The position numbers and the translations under genes were made by a program. A stretch of DNA of 64,000 bases from JASHPR01 sp963795055 (GTDB lineage: Bacteria; Actinomycetota; Actinomycetes; Streptosporangiales; Streptosporangiaceae), in contig CAWCGJ010000014.1 of assembly GCA_963795055.1 (NCBI GenBank), positions 1-64,000 on the forward strand. Direction: 5' to 3'. The notes beneath the pieces were generated by a model. That model was not told the origin of the DNA. It did not search any database and saw nothing but the letters and a program-made list of their open reading frames with translations. The number at the start of each line of letters is the position of its first letter. Position 1 is the first letter of the stretch. Positions 50,009 to 60,064 of this stretch are shown piece after piece.

Positions 50009-50087
50009 GAACTGGATCGGCCTGATCGGCGGCGTCCTGCTGACGATCTACCTGTTCGTGGCCCTCGTCCTGCCTGAGAGGTTCTGA
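49998..50087 (+). CDS. kdpF: Potassium-transporting ATPase subunit F
   Basis: The 29-residue peptide starts at TTG 49998 and consists of one helix (IGLIGGVLLTIYLFVALVL) ending in PERF, the ending common to actinobacterial KdpF. KdpF stabilises the KdpABC complex in the membrane. Its stop shares bases with the kdpA ATG (TGATG). Position and motif leave little doubt despite the short length. Confidence 0.85.
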   Translation: MSVENWIGLIGGVLLTIYLFVALVLPERF

Positions 50088-51754
50088 TGAGTAGTACCGC
50101 CGCGGGCTGGCTTCAGTTCGCGCTGCTCGTCGCCGCGCTGGCCGCCTGCTACATCCCGCTCGGCAACTACATCGCGCGCATCTTCACCAGCGACAAGGAC
50201 TGGGCGATCGAGCGCGGGTTCTACAAGCTGATCGGAATCGACCGCTCCGCGGACCAGAAGTGGTCCGTCTACCTTCGTAGCATCCTGGCGTTCTCCTTCG
50301 TCAGCGTGCTGTTCCTGTACGGATTGCAGCGCTTGCAGGAGTACCTCCCGTACACCCAGGGCCTCCCGCCCGTCACGCCCGACACGGCCTGGAACACCGC
50401 CGCCTCGTTCGTGACCAACACGAACTGGCAGAACTATGCGGGCGAGGCGACCATGGGCTACGTCACGCAGATGAGCGGGCTCGTGGTGCAGCAGTTCCTG
50501 TCGGCCGCGGTCGGCCTGTGCGTGGCGATCGCGATGATCCGCGGCTTCGTCCGGTCCCGGACCGACAAGCTCGGCAACTTCTGGGTGGACGTCACCCGGT
50601 GCGTGGTCCGGCTACTGATCCCGCTGGCCGTCGTCGGCGGGCTGATCCTCATCGCGGGCGGCGCGATCGAGAACTTCAACGCCTTCCACACGGTGACCAC
50701 CCTGGCCGGTGGCCATCAGACCATCCCCGGCGGCCCGGTGGGCTCCTCGGAGATCATCAAGAACATGGGGAACAACGGCGGGGGCTGGTTCAACACGAAC
50801 TCCGCACACCCGTTCGAGAACCCCAACCCGTTCACGAACTGGTTCGAGATCTTCACCCTGCTGCTGATCCCGTTCGCCACGCCGCGGGCGTTCGGCAAGA
50901 TGGTCGGTGACAACCGGCAGGGCTACGCGCTGGTCGCGGTCATGGCCATCATCTGGGCGCTCGCGGTCGGCGGGATCAGCTTCTTCGAGGCGCACACCGG
51001 CAGCGGCGGCACCGCTACCATCCTCGCGGGCCACGCGGCAGAGGGCACAGAGACGAGGTTCGGCACGCCCGGCTGCTCGTTGTTCGCCGCCTCAACCACG
51101 GTGACCTCCACCGGCGCGGTCAACTGCTTCCATGATTCGCTGACCCCGTTCGGCGGCGGTATCGCGCTGTTCGACATCGCGCTCGGCGAGATCGCGCCCG
51201 GCGGCATCGGCGCCGGCATGTACGGCATCCTGATCCTGGCCGTCGTGACCGTGTTCGTGGCCGGGCTGATGGTCGGCCGGACCCCGGAGTACATCGGCAA
51301 GAAGATCCGGCCGACCGAGATGAAGTACGCGGCGCTGTACTTCCTGACCCTGCCGGTAATCATCCTGACCGCGGCCGGCTTGTCGATCGGCACGCACATC
51401 GGGCAGGATGCGATCTTCAATCCGGGGCCGCACGGCCTGACCGAGATCGTGTACGCGTTCGCCTCGGAGGCCAACAACAACGGCTCGGCGTTCGCCGGCC
51501 TGGGCACGGCCGCGCCCTGGTACCAGGTCATGGGCGGGTTCGTGATGCTGTTCGGCCGGTTCATGCCGGAGATCTTCGCGCTCGGCCTGGCCGGGTCGCT
51601 CGCTAGACAGCAGCCGGTGCCGGCCAGTGCGGGCACGCTCGATACCCGGACGCCCCTGTTCGTGGGCATGGTCATCGGCGTGGTCCTGGTCCTGGTCGGC
51701 CTGACCTACTTCCCCGCCCTCGCGCTGGGCCCGTTCGCAGAAGGACTGCACTGA
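50087..51754 (+). CDS. kdpA: Potassium-transporting ATPase potassium-binding subunit
   Basis: The 555-residue protein has about ten hydrophobic helices and four channel-like selectivity regions. Visible examples are FVTNTNWQNYAGE, GNNGGGWFNTNSAHPFENP and ASEANNNGSAFAGLG. KdpA binds and passes potassium for the P-type pump. Length equals the family norm. It is coupled to kdpF by a shared base and is one base ahead of kdpB. Confidence 0.98.
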   Translation: MSSTAAGWLQFALLVAALAACYIPLGNYIARIFTSDKDWAIERGFYKLIGIDRSADQKWSVYLRSILAFSFVSVLFLYGLQRLQEYLPYTQGLPPVTPDTAWNTAASFVTNTNWQNYAGEATMGYVTQMSGLVVQQFLSAAVGLCVAIAMIRGFVRSRTDKLGNFWVDVTRCVVRLLIPLAVVGGLILIAGGAIENFNAFHTVTTLAGGHQTIPGGPVGSSEIIKNMGNNGGGWFNTNSAHPFENPNPFTNWFEIFTLLLIPFATPRAFGKMVGDNRQGYALVAVMAIIWALAVGGISFFEAHTGSGGTATILAGHAAEGTETRFGTPGCSLFAASTTVTSTGAVNCFHDSLTPFGGGIALFDIALGEIAPGGIGAGMYGILILAVVTVFVAGLMVGRTPEYIGKKIRPTEMKYAALYFLTLPVIILTAAGLSIGTHIGQDAIFNPGPHGLTEIVYAFASEANNNGSAFAGLGTAAPWYQVMGGFVMLFGRFMPEIFALGLAGSLARQQPVPASAGTLDTRTPLFVGMVIGVVLVLVGLTYFPALALGPFAEGLH

Positions 51755-51755
51755 G

Positions 51756-53891
<2,136 letters not shown>

Positions 53892-53898
53892 TTTGCAC

Positions 53899-54552
53899 AT
53901 GAACCGTCTCCCCGGCATCGTCCGGCAGCACATCGCGGGACTGCGCCTGCTCCTGGTCTTCACCGTGCTCACCGGGATCATCTACCCGGTGTTCATGTGG
54001 GGGATCGCGCAGGTGGCGTTCAACCACCAGGCCAACGGCTCGCCGGTCATCTACCACGGGCGCGTGGTCGGTTCCAGCCTGCTGTGCCAGGAGTTCGTCG
54101 ACGCCAAGGGCAACCCGCTGCCGCAGTACTTCCAGCCCCGGCCGTCGGACGCGATCCCGTCCCCCGCGCCCAAGGGCGACTACGGCTGCGACCCGACGTA
54201 CTCGTCGGCGTCGAACCTCGGGCCGAACAACCCCACACTGGTGCAGCTGATCAAGCAGCGGCAGGCGCAGATCTCGGCGTTCGACCACGTGCCGGTCTCC
54301 GAGATCCCGGCCGACGCGGTCACCGCATCGGGCTCCGGTCTGGACCCGGATATCTCGCCGGCCAACGCCGCCATCCAGGTGGACCGGGTCGCGGCGGCCC
54401 GGCACGTCAGCCCGGCCGCGATCGAGGCGCTGGTCAACCAGTACACCCAGGGCCGCGTCCTAGGATTCCTCGGCGAGCCGCGGGTGGACGTGCTCAACCT
54501 GAACATCGCCTTGGACCAGAAGTACCCGGTGCCGTCCGGAGCTGGGTCTTAG
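53899..54552 (+). CDS. kdpC: Potassium-transporting ATPase subunit C
   Basis: The protein has 217 residues from ATG 53899 (TTG 53893 is an alternative). One N-terminal helix (LRLLLVFTVLTGIIYPVFMWGIAQVAF) is followed by the extracytoplasmic domain: GSSLLCQEF, YFQPRPSD, SASNLGPNNP, VTASGSGLDPDISPANA and the final LNLNIALD. KdpC stabilises the pump and raises ATP affinity. It is 7 bases after kdpB and 12 bases before the first regulator gene. Confidence 0.97.
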   Translation: MNRLPGIVRQHIAGLRLLLVFTVLTGIIYPVFMWGIAQVAFNHQANGSPVIYHGRVVGSSLLCQEFVDAKGNPLPQYFQPRPSDAIPSPAPKGDYGCDPTYSSASNLGPNNPTLVQLIKQRQAQISAFDHVPVSEIPADAVTASGSGLDPDISPANAAIQVDRVAAARHVSPAAIEALVNQYTQGRVLGFLGEPRVDVLNLNIALDQKYPVPSGAGS

Positions 54553-54564
54553 GTACGGAAGGCG

Positions 54565-55308
54565 ATGCGGCCGATGGCAGTGGCGCACGGACCCGGCACG
54601 GACCAGTCCGCGCGCCCTGCCGCGGCCCGCGTCCTGATCGTGGAGGACGAGCCCGCTTTGCTCCGCGCGCTGCGGATCAACCTGCGCGCCCGGGGCTACG
54701 CGGTCGCGACCGCCGCGGCGGGCCGTGAGGCGCTCGCCGAAGCGAGACGGCACCCGCCCGACGCGGTCCTGCTCGACCTCGGGCTCCCCGACCTCGACGG
54801 CGGCGAGGTAATCCGCGAGCTGCGCGGCTGGTCCCGGGCCCCGGTGATCGTCCTGTCCGGGCGGGCCGGCTCCGGTGACAAGATCGGCGCACTGGACGCG
54901 GGCGCCGACGACTACGTCACCAAGCCGTTCGACATGGAGGAATTGCTGGCCCGGCTGCGGGCCGCGCTGCGCCGCGGCGATCGGGCCCCAGGCGACACCA
55001 GGTTCGGCATCGGCCGCCATGTGATCGACATCGGCGCCCACACGATCGAGGGGGACGGGGCGGCCGCTCCGGAGCCGCTGCACCTCACGCCCACCGAGTG
55101 GCGGCTGCTGGAGATCCTGCTCGGCGCCCCCGGGCAGCTGGTCGGCTCCGATCGGCTGCTCAGCGAGGTGTGGGGACCGGGGTTCGAGCGCAGCACCCAC
55201 TACCTCCGGTTCCACATGGCCGGGCTGCGGCGCAAGCTGGAGGACGACCCGCACCGCCCGCGCCACCTGCTCACCGAGCCCGGCATGGGCTACCGCTACC
55301 AGCCCTGA
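54565..55308 (+). CDS. kdpE: KdpE-like OmpR-family response regulator (first copy)
   Basis: The 247-residue protein has a 20-residue alanine-rich extension, a receiver (VLIVEDEP, phospho-aspartate in AVLLDLGLPDLDGG, TKPF) and a winged helix ending LLTEPGMGYRYQP, closely similar to KdpE. It is about 60 percent identical by eye to the second copy at 58089 over the receiver (for example GADDYVTKPF and LTPTEWRLLEILL against LTPTEWHLLEVLL). It sits between kdpC and kdpD. GGAAGG lies two bases before ATG 54565; a second ATG at 54574 has better spacing. Confidence 0.92.
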   Translation: MRPMAVAHGPGTDQSARPAAARVLIVEDEPALLRALRINLRARGYAVATAAAGREALAEARRHPPDAVLLDLGLPDLDGGEVIRELRGWSRAPVIVLSGRAGSGDKIGALDAGADDYVTKPFDMEELLARLRAALRRGDRAPGDTRFGIGRHVIDIGAHTIEGDGAAAPEPLHLTPTEWRLLEILLGAPGQLVGSDRLLSEVWGPGFERSTHYLRFHMAGLRRKLEDDPHRPRHLLTEPGMGYRYQP

Positions 55309-55375
55309 GCGGCACCGCTTATTGTCGGCAGAGAGGCTGGCATCCCAGGTGAAACAGGGACCGGACAGAAGAGCG

Positions 55376-58084
55376 ATGAGCGAAACAGACCCCGCAAGGT
55401 ACCCCGACCGGCCGGGCCCCCAGGGCCGCGGTCAGCTCCGGATCTACCTCGGCTCGGCCGCCGGGGTGGGCAAGACCTACGCGATGCTCTGCGAGGGCCA
55501 CCGGCGCGCCGAGCGCGGTACCGACGTCGTGGTGGCGTTCGTGGAGACGCACGGCCGGCCGCACACCGCGGCCCTGATCGAGGGCCTGGAGGTGATTCCG
55601 CGCCACCGTCTGGCCTACCGGGGGACGTCGTTCGACGAGATGGACGTCGACGCGGTGCTGGCCCGGCATCCCGAGGTCGCGCTGGTCGATGAGTACGCCC
55701 ATACCAACGTCCCGGGATCCCGGAACGAGAAGCGCTGGCAGGACGTGGAGAAGCTGCTCGAGGCCGGGATCGACGTCATCTCGAACGTCAACATCCAGCA
55801 CCTGGAGTCGCTGAACGACGTGGTCGAGAAGATCACCGGCGTTCCGCAGCGGGAGACCGTGCCCGACGCGATCGTCCGCGCGGCTGACCAGGTCGAGCTG
55901 GTCGACATGACCCCCGAGGCGCTGCGCCGCCGGATGGCCCACGGCAACATCTACCCGGCCGAGAAGATCGACGCGGCGCTGACGCACTACTTCCGGGCCG
56001 GGAACCTGTCCGCGCTGCGCGAGCTCGCCCTGCTCTGGCTGGCCGACAAGGTCGACGAGGGCCTGCAGCGCTACCGCGCCGCGCACGACATCCACGGCAC
56101 CTGGGAGGCCCGGGAGCGAGTGGTGGTCGCGCTTACCGGGGGCCCCGAGGGAGACACCCTGATCCGGCGGGCCGCCCGGATCGCCGCGCGTTCCTCCGGC
56201 GGCGACCTGCTGGCGGTCCACGTCGCCAAGTCGGACGGCCTGACCGGCGCGAACCCGGCCGCGCTGGCCGCGCAGCGCCGTCTGACCGAGTCCCTGGGCG
56301 GCAGCTACCACCAGGTCGTCGGCGACAACGTGCCCGAGGCCCTGCTCACCTTCGCCCGGGCCGAGAACGCGACCCAGCTCGTGCTCGGTGTGAGCCGCCG
56401 CAACTGGCTGTCGGCGCTGCTCACGGGGCCCGGGGTCAGCAACCGCACGATCCGCGGCTCCGGCGACATCGACGTGCACATCGTGACGCACGGGCAGATG
56501 GGCCGCGGCCGGGGGCTGCCGCGGGCGCGCGGCGGGCTTCCGCTGCGGCGCAAGCTGGCGGGCTACGCCCTGGCCGTCGTCCTGCTGCCGCTGCTCACGG
56601 TGTGCCTGGCCCCGTTCCGCCACGCGATCAACCTGACCAGTGACGTCTTGTTCTTCCTCGCCGCGGTGATCGCGGTCGCGCTGGTCGGCGGGTTCGTCCC
56701 GGCGGTCCTGGTCGCGATCGTCGGCTCGCTGCTGCTCAACTACTACTTCACCCCTCCGATCCACCAGTGGACGATCGCCGAGGCCAACAACGCGCTGGCG
56801 CTCGGCATCTTCGTGGCGGTGGGGCTCGCGGTCAGCTCGGTCGTGGACGGCGCGGCGCGGCGCAGCAAACAGGCGGCCCGCGCCAGCGCCGAATCCGAGC
56901 TGCTGGTCACCGCCGCGGGCAGCGTGCTGCGCGGCCAGCAGGCGCTGACCGCCGTGCTGGACCGGGTGCGGGAGGCGTTCGGCATGGAGTCGGTGACGCT
57001 GCTGGAGCGTGCGCCCGGCCCGGCCGGCCCGCGCGGCCCGGTCACCGGCTGGGTGCCGGTTGCAACCTCGGGCGGGCCGGGGCTGACCCGGCCCGAGGAC
57101 GCCGACGTGGACGTTCCCGTCACCGACAGCCTCACCCTCGGGCTGCGCGGCCGGGCCCTGCCCGCCAGCGACCGCCGGGTCCTCGGCGCGTTCGCCGCCT
57201 ACGCCGCCGCCGCGCTGGAGCAGCAGCGGCTCGCCGCGGAAGCCGAGGCGGCCCGGCCCATCGCGGAGGCCGACCGGATGCGGACCGCGCTGCTCGCGGC
57301 GGTCAGCCACGACCTGCGCACGCCGCTCGCGTCGGCCAAGGCGGCCGTGACCAGCCTGCGCTCGCGCGACGTGCAGTGGAACCGGGAGGACCGCGACGAG
57401 CTGCTCGCCACCGCCGACGAGTCCCTGGACCGGCTCGCGCGCCTGGTCGACAACCTGCTGGACATGAGCAGGCTGCAGGCCGGCGCGCTGTCAGTGTTCC
57501 CCCGGCCGGCCGACCTGGAGGAGGTCGTCTCCCGGTCGCTGGACGACCTCGGCCCCGCAGCCCGGGAGGTCATCGTGGACATGCCCGCCACGCTGCCCGA
57601 GGTCCGGGTCGATCCGGCCATCCTGGAAGGGGTCATCGCCAACGTGACGGCCAACGCGCTGCGGTACTCCCCGCCCGGGTCGCCGCCGCTGCTGACCGCG
57701 AGCGCCCTGGCGGACCGGGTGGAACTGCGCATCGTGGACCGCGGGCCCGGGATCCCCGAGGCCGACCGGGACCGGATCTTCGTGCCGTTTCAGCGGCTCG
57801 GCGACACCGACAACACCACGGGCGTGGGGCTGGGGCTCGCGCTGTCCCGCGGCCTGACCGAGGCGATGGGCGGCACCCTGGAGCCGGAGGACACTCCCGG
57901 CGGCGGGCTGACCATGGCGATCTCGCTGCCCGCGGCGCCGGTACCAGCCGCGACGGTCGGCTCGGCGGCCCGAGCGGATGGCATCACAGGGGAGCCAGCC
58001 GCGACGGTCGGCTCGGCGGCCCGAGCGGATGGCACGCGGGGGGGTCCTGCGGGGTCGTCCCCCCCGGGAAGCACGGCACGGTAG
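55376..58084 (+). CDS. kdpD: KdpD osmosensitive potassium-channel sensor histidine kinase
   Basis: The protein has 902 residues from ATG 55376. The KdpD N-domain has the P-loop-like GSAAGVGKTYAML and VAFVETHGRP, with SNVNIQHLESLNDVV further on. It continues through a Usp-like domain (about 245-365), four membrane helices (about 400-505), a GAF-like region and a kinase core (AAVSHDLRTPLAS, NVTANALRYSPPG, VDRGPGIPEADRDRIF, GVGLGLALSRGL). It senses low potassium or turgor and phosphorylates KdpE. The last 45 residues are a duplicated 17-residue unit. It is 4 bases ahead of the second kdpE. Confidence 0.96.
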   Translation: MSETDPARYPDRPGPQGRGQLRIYLGSAAGVGKTYAMLCEGHRRAERGTDVVVAFVETHGRPHTAALIEGLEVIPRHRLAYRGTSFDEMDVDAVLARHPEVALVDEYAHTNVPGSRNEKRWQDVEKLLEAGIDVISNVNIQHLESLNDVVEKITGVPQRETVPDAIVRAADQVELVDMTPEALRRRMAHGNIYPAEKIDAALTHYFRAGNLSALRELALLWLADKVDEGLQRYRAAHDIHGTWEARERVVVALTGGPEGDTLIRRAARIAARSSGGDLLAVHVAKSDGLTGANPAALAAQRRLTESLGGSYHQVVGDNVPEALLTFARAENATQLVLGVSRRNWLSALLTGPGVSNRTIRGSGDIDVHIVTHGQMGRGRGLPRARGGLPLRRKLAGYALAVVLLPLLTVCLAPFRHAINLTSDVLFFLAAVIAVALVGGFVPAVLVAIVGSLLLNYYFTPPIHQWTIAEANNALALGIFVAVGLAVSSVVDGAARRSKQAARASAESELLVTAAGSVLRGQQALTAVLDRVREAFGMESVTLLERAPGPAGPRGPVTGWVPVATSGGPGLTRPEDADVDVPVTDSLTLGLRGRALPASDRRVLGAFAAYAAAALEQQRLAAEAEAARPIAEADRMRTALLAAVSHDLRTPLASAKAAVTSLRSRDVQWNREDRDELLATADESLDRLARLVDNLLDMSRLQAGALSVFPRPADLEEVVSRSLDDLGPAAREVIVDMPATLPEVRVDPAILEGVIANVTANALRYSPPGSPPLLTASALADRVELRIVDRGPGIPEADRDRIFVPFQRLGDTDNTTGVGLGLALSRGLTEAMGGTLEPEDTPGGGLTMAISLPAAPVPAATVGSAARADGITGEPAATVGSAARADGTRGGPAGSSPPGSTAR
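57944..58034. repeat. 40-bp direct repeat, 51-bp period, at the kdpD 3' end
   Basis: Identical 40-base copies lie at 57944-57983 and 57995-58034. The 51-base period is in frame and duplicates PAATVGSAARADG in the KdpD tail. Confidence 0.92.
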
Positions 58085-58088
58085 TCGG

Positions 58089-58835
58089 GTGAAGACCATC
58101 CTCGTCGTGGATGACGAGCCCCAGATACTGCGTGCGCTGCAGATCAACCTGCGGGTGCGCGAGTACGACGTCTACACCGCCGCCACCGGCGCCGAGGCCC
58201 TGCAGCAGGCCGCGCGGCACCCTCCCGACCTGGTCATCCTGGACCTCGGCCTGCCCGACCTGGATGGCGTGCAGGTGATCGAGGGGCTGCGCGGGTGGAC
58301 GTCCGCGCCCATCATCGTGCTGTCCGGCCGGGCCGACAGCACCGACAAGGTGGCCGCCCTGGACGCCGGCGCCGACGACTACGTCACCAAGCCGTTCGGG
58401 ATGGACGAACTGCTGGCCCGGATGCGGGCGGTCGGGCGGCGCGCGATCGGCGACGGCGACGAGCCGCAGTTCCGGCTCGGGGACCTGGTCGTGGACCTCG
58501 CCGCCCGGCGGGTCATCCGGCAAGACGGGACCGACATCCGGCTGACGCCCACCGAGTGGCACCTGCTCGAGGTGCTGCTGCGCCATCCCGGCAAGCTGCT
58601 CGGCCGGCAGTACCTGCTCCGGGAGGTATGGGGCCCGGGATACGCCGACGCGGCCGGCAACCTGCGGCTCTACATGGCCCAGCTGCGGCGCAAGCTGGAG
58701 CCTGACCCGTCCCGGCCGCGCTGGCTGATCACCGAGCCCGGCATGGGCTACCGCTTCCAGCCCGACCCCGGCCCCGCCGTCGCCGGGGGGGTCGGCGGCG
58801 GCGGCGGGGCCGGGGACGGCGACCTGGGGATGTGA
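58089..58835 (+). CDS. kdpE: KdpE response regulator (second copy)
   Basis: The protein has 248 residues from GTG 58089, 4 bases after kdpD. The receiver has TILVVDDEPQILRAL, phospho-aspartate in LVILDLGLPDLDG and DDYVTKPFGMDELL. The winged helix ends in LITEPGMGYRFQP, followed by a glycine-rich tail of about 20 residues. This is the canonical kdpD-kdpE arrangement, so it is probably the primary partner. It activates kdpFABC when phosphorylated. The co-existing first copy makes an unusual one-kinase, two-regulator set. Confidence 0.95.
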   Translation: MKTILVVDDEPQILRALQINLRVREYDVYTAATGAEALQQAARHPPDLVILDLGLPDLDGVQVIEGLRGWTSAPIIVLSGRADSTDKVAALDAGADDYVTKPFGMDELLARMRAVGRRAIGDGDEPQFRLGDLVVDLAARRVIRQDGTDIRLTPTEWHLLEVLLRHPGKLLGRQYLLREVWGPGYADAAGNLRLYMAQLRRKLEPDPSRPRWLITEPGMGYRFQPDPGPAVAGGVGGGGGAGDGDLGM

Positions 58836-58895
58836 CCACGGCTCACCTCGCCGCACCCTGATCCAGTACTCGCTTCCGGGCGGGCGGCACCTCCG

Positions 58896-60064
58896 TCAGG
58901 TGACCTCGAAGACGAAGACCTTCAGGCCCATGCGCAGGCTCCAGCCGGGCAGCAGGACGTGCGGCTCGGCGCCTAGCCGCGTCCATTCGTCGGATTCGGG
59001 CGACCTGACATAGGTACCGTGCGCCGAGGAGGCGTCACGCACCACGACGGTCCCGTTGTCCACCGACAGGTACAGGTGAACCCGCGAGACCATCTGTTCG
59101 TGGTCCAGTATCGCGACCGCCGTGGCGGCGCCGCTTTGCACCAGGGGATCGTGGTGCGGGTCACGGCCGAGGACGTAGTTCCGGTCCAGCGGGATGGGCG
59201 GCCCGCTCTCCGACACCAGCGCGCCCAGCAGCGGTGCGGAGGCGCGGGCCGCCGTGGCCCGGCCGGACGGCTTCGGGCGGGCGATGACCGTGGCCTGGGG
59301 CTGCAGGCCGGCCCGGACCGGTCCGTCGTGGGCCGCTCGGCTGGTCCGGAGGGCGGGGCCGGCGCCGCGGAGCCGGACGCGGCCGTAGCCTGCCGGCTGG
59401 CGGCCGTGGCCTGACGACCGGGCGCCGGCTCTGGCTGGCCCGACCCCGGCTCCTCCTGGCTGGGCTCTGGCTCTTCCTGGCTGGGCGCCGGCTCCTGCTG
59501 GCTGGGCGCCGGCTCTTCCTGGCTGGGCGCCGGCTCCTGCTGGCTGGGCTCTGGCTCTTCCTGGCGGGGCGCCAGCTCCTTCAGGGTCAGCACGAAACCC
59601 TGCCCGGGCACCACCCCGGCCCGGAGGTCGGATCGCGGGTACGCCTGCACGGGGCGGTCGGCGGCGCTGCCGATCGCCAGCCGCTCGAACGGGGCCGGGA
59701 CGATCTGGTCAACCCAGCTCAGGGCCTGCGCTCCGGTCATCTGGCGGGTCGAGCCGTCCTGGGTGACCTCGCACCACACCGCGCCGCGCAGGAACATGAC
59801 GACGCCGCCGGGCACCGGGGTCACGATCCCGAACGCGGTGACGTCGTCGGCCATGCGGCCGATGACCCAGGTAGCCAGGCGGGCCGCGATCACGTTGGCC
59901 GGCCGCTCGGGGTCTGCGGCGAACTCGGCGGCCAGGCCGAGGAGCTCGCGGGCGATTTGGTCCGCGCCGTCGGCGGGCGCGGCGGCGCGACGGATCAGGA
60001 TGACGGTGTCGCCGAAACGCCCGATCAGGCCGTCACCCGGCTCGATTCCTACGTGCGTGCTCAT
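58896..60064 (-). CDS. FHA-domain protein interrupted by an apparent frameshift
   Basis: The N-terminal frame (ATG 60064) encodes an uncharacterised domain of about 165 residues (LIGRFGDTVILIRRAAA, LRGAVWCEVTQDGSTRQ) followed by seven 7-residue repeats. It then runs out of frame to a stop at 58973. A shift of one base between about 59290 and 59400 restores ARPKPSGRATAARAS and a complete FHA domain (NYVLGRDPHHDPLV, EQMVSRVHLYL, DASSAHGTYVR) ending at 58896. FHA domains bind phosphothreonine, so the partner should be a Ser/Thr kinase. The ATG overlaps the KimA-like stop (ATGA), so this gene is co-translated with the transporter. The shift may be a sequencing error. Confidence 0.75.
59414..59560. 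repeat. 21-bp tandem repeat, seven units, in the FHA gene
   Basis: Seven consecutive 21-base units encode EEPEPSQ, QEPAPSQ, EEPAPSQ, QEPAPSQ, EEPEPSQ, EEPGSGQ and PEPAPGR. The acidic proline-rich segment is a flexible linker with serines that could be phosphorylated. Confidence 0.9.
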
